A stretch of 64,000 bases of DNA from the NCBI GenBank assembly GCA_006739055.1, contig AP019702.1, forward strand, positions 3,001,388-3,065,387. Direction: 5' to 3'. The notes beneath the pieces are model-generated. The model saw only the letters and a list, made by a program, of their open reading frames with translations, did not search any database and was not told where the DNA came from. Position 1 is the stretch's first letter. Every line of letters starts with the position of its first letter. The translations under genes were made by a program, and so were the position numbers. Source of the DNA: Allostella vacuolata (lineage in GTDB: Bacteria > Pseudomonadota > Alphaproteobacteria > ATCC43930 > Allostellaceae). Of the stretch, positions 55,949-64,000 are shown piece by piece.

Positions 55949-56091
55949 TGCGACGTCTTCGCCCTTGAAGCCGGGCGCGTTTTTCACCATCCTAAACGTA
56001 ATCGAGCGGCTTGCGCCGCTCGATCCTCGCCTGATGGCGATTCCTCCCTAAACTTGGGGCTGCGTCGATGTGTCGGCGCGGCCCCTTCTTC
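55949..56091 (+). ncRNA. Candidate small RNA with intrinsic terminator
   Basis: The 55812-56174 gap has no protein gene. A TATAAT box at 55937-55942 is followed by hairpins ATCGAGCGGC-TTGC-GCCGCTCGAT (56001-56024) and TCGCC-TGAT-GGCGA (56027-56040). Then comes an unpaired segment with TTCCTCCCT, which resembles anti-Shine-Dalgarno pairing regions of known alphaproteobacterial sRNAs. The final 9-bp stem GGGGCTGCG/CGCGGCCCC (56056-56085, one G-U) is followed by TTCTT. I see no clear -35 box. The order promoter, hairpins, single-stranded CU-rich part, terminator is that of a trans-acting sRNA. The boundaries are estimates. Confidence 0.45.
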
Positions 56092-56174
56092 ACACGCAAA
56101 GAGTAAGCAATCGGCGGCGAGCTGTCATCACCTTTTTGCATGACGGCCTCACGTTCTCGTCATGACATGCGTCC

Positions 56175-57464
56175 CTATGTCACGGCGAACTTGACCAGGA
56201 ACAGGCCCGCCAGGACCCAGACGGTCGCCGATACCTCCGTCCCCCGCCCGCTCAGGAGCTTGATCGCGGCATAGGCGATGAAGCCGAAGGCGATCCCGTG
56301 CGCGATCGAGAAGGTGAAGGGCATCGCGACCGCGGTGACGACGGCGGGCGCGTATTCCGATGCATCCTCCCAGTCCACCTCGGTGATGCCGCGCACCATC
56401 ATGCAGGCGACGAAGAAGAGGGCGGGAGCGGTCGCGAATCCCGGCACCGAGAGGACCAGCGGCGCGAAGACCAGGCTGGCGAGGAAGAGCAGGGCCGTGA
56501 CGCAGGCGGTCAGGCCGGTGCGCCCGCCGGCCTTCATGCCGGCCGCCGATTCGATGTAGGCGGTGGTGGTCGAGGTGCCGAGGGCGGCACCCGCCATGAT
56601 GGCGCTGCTGTCGGCGACCAGCGCCCGGCCGAGCCGGGGCAGGCGGCCGTCGGCGTCGAGCAGCCGGCCGTGCCAGGCGACCCCGATCAGCGTGCCCGCG
56701 GTGTCGAACAGCGAGACGAACAGGAAGGCGAAGACCACCGTCGCCACGCCGAGCTCGAGGGCGCCGCCGATGTCCATCTGCAGCAGCGTCGGCATCAGGC
56801 TGGGCGGCGCGTCGACGATGCCGCGGAACGGCACCAGGCCGAGCGCGATCCCGGCCGCCGTCGCGCCGACGATGCCGAGGATCAGGGCCCCCGGCACCTG
56901 CCGGCGGTCGAGCGCCACGATCGCGAAGAAGGCCAGCGCCGCGATGATCGCCGGCGGTGCCGTCACCCGTCCGACGGTCACCATGGTCGCGGGATGGGCG
57001 GCGACGATCCCGGCGTTCTGCAAGGCGATGATCGCCAGCAGGAGGCCGATGCCGGTCGAGATCGCCATCTTGAGGGCGCGCGGGATGCTGTTGATGATCC
57101 ATTCCCGCACCCGCACCAGGCTGAGCAGCAGGAACAGGACGCCCGACACGAACACCGCGCCCAGCGCCACCTGCCAGGAATGGCCCATGCCCTGGACGAC
57201 GCCATAGGCGAAGTAGGCGTTGATGCCCATGCCGGGGGCGAGCGCGATCGGGTAGTTGGCGTAGAGCCCCATGAAGGCCGAGCCGAAGGCGGCGGCCAGG
57301 CCGGTGGCGACGAAGACCGCGCCCGGGTCCATGCCCGCGTCCTTGAGGATGGCCGGGTTGACGAACAGGATGTAGGCCATGGCGAGGAAGGTGGTGACGC
57401 CGGCCACCACCTCGGTGCGCACCGTCGTCCCGTGCGCCGACAAACCGAACAGCCGCTCCAGCAT
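56175..57464 (-). CDS. NCS2-family purine permease (AzgA-like, hypoxanthine/guanine)
   Basis: This 429-residue membrane transporter starts with MLERLFGLSAHGTTVRTEVVAG and VTTFLAMAYILFVNPAILKDAGMD, diagnostic of the AzgA branch. The motifs GMGINAYFAYGVVQGMG, SLFDTAGTLIGVAWHG and TTAYIESAAGMKAGGRTGLTA follow. It should import hypoxanthine, guanine or adenine with protons. The ATG at 57464 fits the family length. Its start is divergent from the GST gene. Confidence 0.93.
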   Translation of the reverse strand: MLERLFGLSAHGTTVRTEVVAGVTTFLAMAYILFVNPAILKDAGMDPGAVFVATGLAAAFGSAFMGLYANYPIALAPGMGINAYFAYGVVQGMGHSWQVALGAVFVSGVLFLLLSLVRVREWIINSIPRALKMAISTGIGLLLAIIALQNAGIVAAHPATMVTVGRVTAPPAIIAALAFFAIVALDRRQVPGALILGIVGATAAGIALGLVPFRGIVDAPPSLMPTLLQMDIGGALELGVATVVFAFLFVSLFDTAGTLIGVAWHGRLLDADGRLPRLGRALVADSSAIMAGAALGTSTTTAYIESAAGMKAGGRTGLTACVTALLFLASLVFAPLVLSVPGFATAPALFFVACMMVRGITEVDWEDASEYAPAVVTAVAMPFTFSIAHGIAFGFIAYAAIKLLSGRGTEVSATVWVLAGLFLVKFAVT

Positions 57465-57495
57465 TCGCCCCCCTTGTCGGCGCCGCCTCTCCGGC

Positions 57496-57517
57496 GCGCC
57501 CGCGATCTTGCGGGCGC
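57496..57517. other. GC-rich hairpin in the permease leader
   Basis: GCGCCCGC (57496-57503) and GCGGGCGC (57510-57517) pair around a 6-nt loop, 32 bp upstream of the permease start. It could be a leader structure of the minus-strand transcript. It does not match any purine riboswitch pattern I know. Confidence 0.35.
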
Positions 57518-57602
57518 CGCCGGACGCAGGCAATCGCTCTGCCGACCCCCGCGCGGACGCAATCTGCTATTGGTCGTGCGGAATGCCCCCCGAGGTGCCC
57601 GG

Positions 57603-58226
57603 ATGCTGAAGCTCTTCTACGCGCCTTCGACCTGCTCGCTCGCCACCCATATCGCCCTGATCGAAGCCGGTGCCGACTATTCGCTGGTCCGCCTCAGCTT
57701 CGCGAGCGACGACCAGCGCAAGGCGGACTACCTGGCGATCAATCCCAAGGCCCGGGTGCCGGCCCTGGTGACCGAGCAGGGCGTCCTGACCGAGACCCCG
57801 GCGCTGCTCGCCTACGTCGCCCAGCGGTTTCCCGCCGCCCGGCTGGCGCCGTTCGACGACCCGTTCGCGCTGGCGCGCGTCCAGGCCTTCAACAGCTACC
57901 TCTGCTCCACCCTGCACGTCGCCCATGCCCATCGCATGCGCGGCTATCGCTGGGCCGACGAGCCGGAGGCGATCGCCGCCATGCGGCGCAAGGTTCCCGA
58001 ATCCGTCAGCGGCTGCTTCGATGCCGTCGAGCGCGAACTGTCGGGCCCCTGGGTGATGGGCGACGCCTACACCATCTGCGACCCCTATCTCTTCACCCTG
58101 GCGCAGTGGCTGGAGGCCGACGGCGTCGATCCGGCCCGCTTCCCGCGCGTTCTTGCCCACCGCCGGCGCTGCGCCGAACGGCCGGCAGTGCAGCGTGCCC
58201 TGGCGGAGGAATCCGGGGCCGGGTAG
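57603..58226 (+). CDS. Glutathione S-transferase family protein
   Basis: This 207-residue protein has an N-terminal thioredoxin-like domain, [21 protein letters not shown], with the catalytic-region Ser/Cys (STCS) near residues 9-12. The glutathione-binding segment is [23 protein letters not shown], and a helical C-terminal domain follows from about residue 85. The beta-class-like start is common in bacterial GSTs. The substrate is unknown. It shares the divergent region 57465-57602 with the purine permease. Confidence 0.9.
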   Translation: MLKLFYAPSTCSLATHIALIEAGADYSLVRLSFASDDQRKADYLAINPKARVPALVTEQGVLTETPALLAYVAQRFPAARLAPFDDPFALARVQAFNSYLCSTLHVAHAHRMRGYRWADEPEAIAAMRRKVPESVSGCFDAVERELSGPWVMGDAYTICDPYLFTLAQWLEADGVDPARFPRVLAHRRRCAERPAVQRALAEESGAG

Positions 58227-58317
58227 GGGCGTCGGTGGACTCGGGTCCGGGCATCGGCTAAACGGAACCGCCGCCGTACCCACCTCCCGTGCGGCCCAAC
58301 CATCGATCCAGGACGCC

Positions 58318-59643
58318 ATGCGCCTCAGTTCCTACTTCCTGCCGACGCTCAAGGAGAACCCGAGCGAGGCGCAGATCGTGTCGCACCGCCTGATGCTGCG
58401 CGCCGGCATGGTCCGCCAGGCCAGCGCCGGCATCTACAGCTGGCTGCCGCTCGGCTTCCGGGTCCTGAAGCGCATCGAGCAGATCGTCCGCGAGGAGCAG
58501 AACGCCTCCGGCGCCCAGGAAGTGCTGATGCCGACCATCCAGTCGGCCGACCTGTGGCGCGAGAGCGGCCGCTACGACGACTACGGCAAGGAGATGCTGC
58601 GGATCGTCGACCGGCACGACCGCGAGATGCTCTACGGCCCGACCAACGAGGAGCTGATCACCGACATCTTCCGCGGCGCGGCCAAGAGCTGGCGCGACGT
58701 GCCGCGCAACCTCTACCACATCCAGTGGAAGTTCCGGGACGAGGTCCGCCCGCGCTTCGGCGTGATGCGCGGGCGCGAGTTCCTGATGAAGGACGCTTAT
58801 TCCTTCGACCTGACGAAGGAGGCGGCCCGCCACTCCTACAACAAGATGTTCGTGGCCTACCTGCGCACCTTCGCGCGCATGGGCCTGAAGGCGATCCCGA
58901 TGCGCGCCGACACCGGCCCGATCGGCGGCGACCTGAGCCACGAGTTCATCATCCTGGCGGAGACCGGCGAGAGCCAGGTCTATTGCCACCGCGACGTCAT
59001 CGAGCTGGACGTGCTGGGCGCCGACGTCGATTTCGACGATATGGCCGCGGTGCAGGGCGTGGTCGACCGCTGGACGTCGATCTATGCCGCCACCGACGAG
59101 AAGCACGACGAGGCGGCCTACGACGCGATCCCCGAGGGGCGCCGCGTGTCGGCCCGCGGCATCGAGGTCGGGCACATCTTCTATTTCGGGTCGAAGTACT
59201 CCAAGCCGCTGGGCGCCGTGATCGCCAAGCCCGACGGCGAGACGGTGCCGGTCGAGATGGGATCCTACGGCATCGGCGTGTCGCGGCTGGTGGGCGCTAT
59301 CATCGAGGCGAGCCACGACGACCGCGGCATCATCTGGCCCGAATCGGTCGCCCCCTTCCGGGTCGGCCTGATCAACCTCCGGGTCGGCGACGCGGCCTGC
59401 AGCGCGGCCGCGACCGGTATCTACGACACCCTGCGCAAGGCCGGCGTCGAGGTCCTGTATGACGACCGGGACGAGAGCCCGGGCGCCAAGTTCGCCTCCA
59501 TGGACCTGATCGGCCTGCCCTGGCAGCTGGTGGTCGGCCCGCGCGGCCTGGCCCAGGGCGTGGTCGAGCTGAAGGAGCGGCGGACCGGGGAGAAGCAGGA
59601 ACTGCCGATCGACGTGGCGCTCGCCCGCTTCACCAACACCTGA
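58318..59643 (+). CDS. proS: Prolyl-tRNA synthetase
   Basis: This 441-residue class II synthetase charges tRNA-Pro. Motif segments are [74 protein letters not shown] and [17 protein letters not shown]. The C-terminal anticodon-binding domain ([20 protein letters not shown]) is present. The ~180-residue editing insertion of E. coli ProS is absent, the normal short form in alphaproteobacteria. The ATG at 58318 fits. Confidence 0.97.
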   Translation: MRLSSYFLPTLKENPSEAQIVSHRLMLRAGMVRQASAGIYSWLPLGFRVLKRIEQIVREEQNASGAQEVLMPTIQSADLWRESGRYDDYGKEMLRIVDRHDREMLYGPTNEELITDIFRGAAKSWRDVPRNLYHIQWKFRDEVRPRFGVMRGREFLMKDAYSFDLTKEAARHSYNKMFVAYLRTFARMGLKAIPMRADTGPIGGDLSHEFIILAETGESQVYCHRDVIELDVLGADVDFDDMAAVQGVVDRWTSIYAATDEKHDEAAYDAIPEGRRVSARGIEVGHIFYFGSKYSKPLGAVIAKPDGETVPVEMGSYGIGVSRLVGAIIEASHDDRGIIWPESVAPFRVGLINLRVGDAACSAAATGIYDTLRKAGVEVLYDDRDESPGAKFASMDLIGLPWQLVVGPRGLAQGVVELKERRTGEKQELPIDVALARFTNT

Positions 59644-59650
59644 CCGACCG

Positions 59651-60898
59651 ATGATCTTCTCGGCCTTCGAGCGGATGCTGGCCTTCCGCTATCTGCGGTC
59701 GCGCCGCCAGGAAGGCTTCATCTCGGTGATCGCCGGCTTCTCCTTCCTCGGCATCGCGCTCGGTGTCGCCACCCTCATCATCGTGATGTCGGTGATGAAC
59801 GGTTTCCGGCACGAACTGCTGGGCCGCATCCTCGGCCTGAACGGGCACATGACGGTGCTGGCGACCCAGGGCAACCTGCGCGACTTCGACCGGGTCGCCG
59901 AGACCGTCCGGCGCATCCCGGGCGTGGTCTCGGCGACGCCCCACGTCGAGGGGCAGGTGATGGCGTCCAACCAGGGGCGGGCGTCGGGCGCCATCGTCCG
60001 CGGCGTCCGGCCCGAGGACCTGAAGGCGCGCAAGCTGATCGCCGACAAGATCGAGGCGGGCTTCCTCGGCCAGTTCGGGGGCGAGGACACGGTCGTGGTC
60101 GGCTACCGGCTGGCCCAGAAGCTGGGGCTGCTGCCTGGCGACCGGATCACCCTGATCGCCCCCCAGGGCATGGCGTCGCCGCTCGGCACCCTGCCGCGGA
60201 TCCGCTCCTACAAGATCGTCGCCGTCTTCAACGTCGGCATGTTCGAGTATGACAGCTCGCACATCTTCATGCCGATGGGGGCGGCCCAGCTCTTCTTCCA
60301 GATGCCGGACGCGGCGAGCGGGGTGGAGGTCTTCGCCACCGACGCCGACCAGGTCCGCCGCCTGCGGCAGGAGATCATCGCCGCGGTCGGTCCCGGGGTG
60401 CGCGTCTATGACTGGCAGCAGGCCAACTCCAGCTTCTTCAACGCCCTCCAGGTCGAGCGGAACGTGATGTTCCTGATCCTGACCCTGATCATCGTGGTGG
60501 CCGCCTTCAACATCATCTCCTCGATGATCATGCTGGTGAAGGACAAGGGCCGCGACATCGCCATCCTGCGCACCATGGGGGCCAGCCGCGGCATGGTGCT
60601 GCGCATCTTCTTCCTGACCGGGGCCAGCATCGGCATCGTCGGCACGTTGGCCGGGTTCGGCCTGGGCGTCCTCTTCTGCGAGAACATCGAGTCGATCCGC
60701 CAGGCCCTCCAGGCCCTGACCGGCACGCCGCTGTTCTCGCCGGAGGTCTATTTCCTGTCCCGCCTGCCGGCGATCATCGACTGGCGCGAGGTGAGCCAGG
60801 TGCTGGGCATGGGGCTGGCCCTGTCCTTCGTCGCCACCATCTATCCGGCCTGGCGGGCGGCCCGCCTCGATCCGGTCGAAGCGCTGCGGTATGAATGA
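59651..60898 (+). CDS. Lipoprotein-releasing ABC transporter permease LolC/E
   Basis: This 415-residue inner-membrane protein extracts outer-membrane lipoproteins for LolA. It has one N-terminal helix ([28 protein letters not shown]), a ~240-residue periplasmic domain and three C-terminal helices of FtsX type ([25 protein letters not shown] onward). It contains the [11 protein letters not shown] coupling segment. It is followed by its ATPase. A single LolC/E-type permease gene here suggests a homodimeric Lol system, as in other alphaproteobacteria (LolF). Confidence 0.92.
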   Translation: MIFSAFERMLAFRYLRSRRQEGFISVIAGFSFLGIALGVATLIIVMSVMNGFRHELLGRILGLNGHMTVLATQGNLRDFDRVAETVRRIPGVVSATPHVEGQVMASNQGRASGAIVRGVRPEDLKARKLIADKIEAGFLGQFGGEDTVVVGYRLAQKLGLLPGDRITLIAPQGMASPLGTLPRIRSYKIVAVFNVGMFEYDSSHIFMPMGAAQLFFQMPDAASGVEVFATDADQVRRLRQEIIAAVGPGVRVYDWQQANSSFFNALQVERNVMFLILTLIIVVAAFNIISSMIMLVKDKGRDIAILRTMGASRGMVLRIFFLTGASIGIVGTLAGFGLGVLFCENIESIRQALQALTGTPLFSPEVYFLSRLPAIIDWREVSQVLGMGLALSFVATIYPAWRAARLDPVEALRYE

Positions 60899-61616
60899 GC
60901 GGGCGCCAGCAATGAACGGGATCCGGACAAAGGGCGGCGTGGCGCTCGACCTGCAGAAGGTCGTGCGCACCTTCCGGCAGGCCTCGGGCACGCTCGAGGT
61001 GCTGCGCGGCGCCTCGCTGACCCTGCATGCGGGCGAGATCGTGGCCCTGGTCGGCCCATCCGGCGCCGGCAAGTCGACCCTGCTGCACGTGGCCGGCCTG
61101 CTGGAAAAGCCCGACGGCGGCAGCGTGCAGGTGGACGGCCGGGCGGCGGAGAACCTGGACGACGGCGAACGGACCCGGCTGCGCCGCGACACGATCGGCT
61201 TCGTCTACCAGTTCCACCACCTGCTGCCGGAATTCTCCGCGGTCGAGAACGTGATGATCCCGCAGATGGTGGCGGGCGTCGCCCGCGGCGCGGCGCGGAC
61301 GCGGGCGCGGGCGCTGCTCGACCGGGTCGGCCTGCTGCCGCGCGAGAGCCACCGGCCGGCGCGCCTGTCGGGCGGCGAGCAGCAGCGGGTGGCGATCATG
61401 CGGGCGCTTGCCAACGACCCGCGGGTGCTGCTGGCGGACGAGCCGACCGGCAACCTCGACCACACGACCGGCGACCGGGTGATGGGCGAGCTGGTCGGGC
61501 TGGTGCGCGACACCGGCCTGGCGGCGCTCGTCGCCACCCACAACCTGGAACTGGCGCAGCGCATGGACCGCATCGTCGAGCTGCGCGACGGGATCCTGCT
61601 GCCGTACCGCGCCTGA
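60891..61616 (+). CDS. lolD: Lipoprotein-releasing ABC transporter ATP-binding protein LolD
   Basis: This ~241-residue ATPase powers lipoprotein release. Walker A is [20 protein letters not shown] near residues 45-64, the signature is [19 protein letters not shown] and Walker B is [17 protein letters not shown]. The ATG at 60891 overlaps the permease stop by 8 bp; an ATG at 60912 is an alternative start. It forms an operon with the permease gene. Confidence 0.94.
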   Translation: MNERAPAMNGIRTKGGVALDLQKVVRTFRQASGTLEVLRGASLTLHAGEIVALVGPSGAGKSTLLHVAGLLEKPDGGSVQVDGRAAENLDDGERTRLRRDTIGFVYQFHHLLPEFSAVENVMIPQMVAGVARGAARTRARALLDRVGLLPRESHRPARLSGGEQQRVAIMRALANDPRVLLADEPTGNLDHTTGDRVMGELVGLVRDTGLAALVATHNLELAQRMDRIVELRDGILLPYRA

Positions 61617-61645
61617 TCCGCCCCGTCCCCAGAGGAGGCTTGCCG

Positions 61646-62794
61646 GTGACCGAGTCCGTCCGCAACGAGCCGCGGATCGATCCGCACGAGATCCTCGACG
61701 GCATCCGCGAGTGGGTCGAGGTGGAGACGCCGAGCGCGGACGGCCAGGCAGTCAACGTCCTGGTCGACCGGGTCCAGGCGCAGGTGGCGCAGCTCGGCAT
61801 GACGGTCGACCGCTTTCCCGGCCGCGACGGGTTCGGCGACACGCTGCGGGCGCGCTCGCCCTGGGGCGGCGAGGGGCCGGGAATCCTGGTGCTGGCCCAT
61901 CTCGACACGGTCTGGGACAAGGGCACGCTCGGCCGCCGGCCGTTCACGGTCGACGGCGACCGGGTCTACGGCCCTGGCATCTACGACATGAAGGGCGGCG
62001 GCCACCTCGCCTACTATGCCTATCGGCACCTCGTGCGGCAGGGCCGGGAGACGCCGCTGCCGATCACCTTCCTGTTCGTGCCGGAGGAAGAGGTCGGCAG
62101 CCCGACCTCGCGTGCCCATATCGAGGCCGCCGCCCGCGAGGCGCGCTACGTCCTGGTGCTGGAGCCGGGCCGCACCGGCAACGGCGTCGTCACCAGCCGC
62201 AAGGCCTGGGGCCGTTTCGTCATGACGGTGACCGGCGTCTCCGCCCATGCCGGGAGCGGCCACGAGCACGGGCGCAGCGCGGTGGTCGAGCTGTCGCGCC
62301 AGATCCTGCGCATCGAGGCGATGACCGACTATGCCCGCGGCATCACCACCAACGTCGGCGTCATCGCCGCCGGCGGCCCCGGCCGCGGCAACGTGGTGCC
62401 GGCGCTGGCCACCGCCGAGATCGACCTGCGCGCGCCGGACGAGGCGACCGCCGACGAGATGGTCGGGCGCATCCTGGCGCTGCAGGCCATCGGCGCCGAT
62501 GTGACCGTGACGGTCGAGGGCGGCCTCAACCGCCCGCCCTTCGTTCGCCACGAAGGCGTGGCCCGCCTCTACGGGCTGGCCCGCCAGGCGGCGGCCGACC
62601 TCGGCATGGACCTGCCCGAGACCGCGACCGGCGGCGTCAGCGACGGCAACTTCGCCGCCGCGCTCGGCGTGCCGACGCTCGACGGGCTGGGGGTGCTGGG
62701 CGCCGGCGCCCATGCCGAGCACGAGCACCTGCTGTTCTCGTCGCTGGAGCCGCGCACCCGGCTCCTGCTGCGTCTCTTCGAATCGCTGACCTGA
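61646..62794 (+). CDS. M20 family metallopeptidase (CPG2-like)
   Basis: This ~382-residue dizinc hydrolase has the metal residues in VLAHLDTVWDKGTLG, GPGIYDMKGGGHLAYYA and VPEEEVGSPTSR. A dimerization domain follows (GVSAHAGSGHEHGRSAVVEL), and the last metal histidine is in GAGAHAEHEHLLF. This is the glutamate carboxypeptidase/ArgE-like branch. The substrate is an N-acyl amino acid or small peptide that cannot be fixed. The GTG at 61646 is preferred: AGAGGAGG lies 8 bp before it. A TTG at 61640 is too close. Confidence 0.88.
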   Translation: MTESVRNEPRIDPHEILDGIREWVEVETPSADGQAVNVLVDRVQAQVAQLGMTVDRFPGRDGFGDTLRARSPWGGEGPGILVLAHLDTVWDKGTLGRRPFTVDGDRVYGPGIYDMKGGGHLAYYAYRHLVRQGRETPLPITFLFVPEEEVGSPTSRAHIEAAAREARYVLVLEPGRTGNGVVTSRKAWGRFVMTVTGVSAHAGSGHEHGRSAVVELSRQILRIEAMTDYARGITTNVGVIAAGGPGRGNVVPALATAEIDLRAPDEATADEMVGRILALQAIGADVTVTVEGGLNRPPFVRHEGVARLYGLARQAAADLGMDLPETATGGVSDGNFAAALGVPTLDGLGVLGAGAHAEHEHLLFSSLEPRTRLLLRLFESLT

Positions 62795-62829
62795 CCCGGT
62801 AGAGTCGCCGGGCGGAGGAACCGTCCCCC

Positions 62830-64000
<1,171 letters not shown>

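Noticed and set aside
57465-57602. Purine riboswitch upstream of the NCS2 permease
   Set aside because: Only a simple GC hairpin is present; the conserved loop-loop pattern and junction bases are missing.

Overview
The window reads as a high-GC alphaproteobacterial chromosome, most likely from the Rhodospirillales/Azospirillales side. The support is a complete nuoA-N operon running straight into birA, coaX, RNase J, methylmalonyl-CoA epimerase and a DUF1467 gene; a short ProRS followed by lolC/E-lolD and dnaE; and a pqqABCDE operon. I cannot assign a genus from the sequence.

Positions 1 to about 21,280 are an accessory island that looks like an integrated mobilizable element and probably continues left of the window. 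From left to right it holds a frameshifted phosphoribosyltransferase-like remnant; a non-coding tandem array of about ten stem-loops with different but self-complementary stems (375-749); a higBA locus with an intact antitoxin and a frameshifted toxin; a two-gene SIR2-HerA defence system; a Lit-like zinc protease; antirestriction ArdC; two large tandem paralogous membrane-anchored glycine-rich proteins; two convergent serine recombinases; a small exported protein and a coiled-coil protein; a DUF4143 AAA ATPase next to a second SIR2 protein; and a MobC/VirD2-type relaxase pair with a candidate oriT. The island ends against the last ~70 codons of a PQQ-dependent glucose-dehydrogenase-type gene, so its insertion or a later deletion appears to have destroyed that gene.

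Positions 21,559 to 28,150 return to the chromosome: a CPA1 sodium/proton antiporter, pqqABCDE on the minus strand, DUF305, DUF421 and PRC-barrel proteins, and an internally deleted cytochrome b561 pseudogene. A tRNA-Asp with its own promoter and terminator follows.

Positions 28,500 to 47,200 are the respiratory complex I operon (nuoA-N, unbroken, many start/stop overlaps) and the linked housekeeping genes birA, coaX, rnj, mce, DUF1467 and tag.

Positions 47,218 to 55,811 are a transport block: a LacI regulator with a perfect palindromic operator in front of a four-gene ABC importer, facing a TRAP transporter (dctPQM order) and a DUF2306 protein. A likely small RNA lies at 55,949-56,091. The rest is an AzgA-like purine permease, a GST, proS, lolC/E-lolD, an M20 peptidase and the 5' part of dnaE, which runs off the right edge.

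The strongest unexplained signal is the covarying stem-loop array in the island. Next are the paired membrane paralogs beside serine recombinases with an inverted repeat across their promoter, and the DUF4143 ATPase-SIR2 pair.
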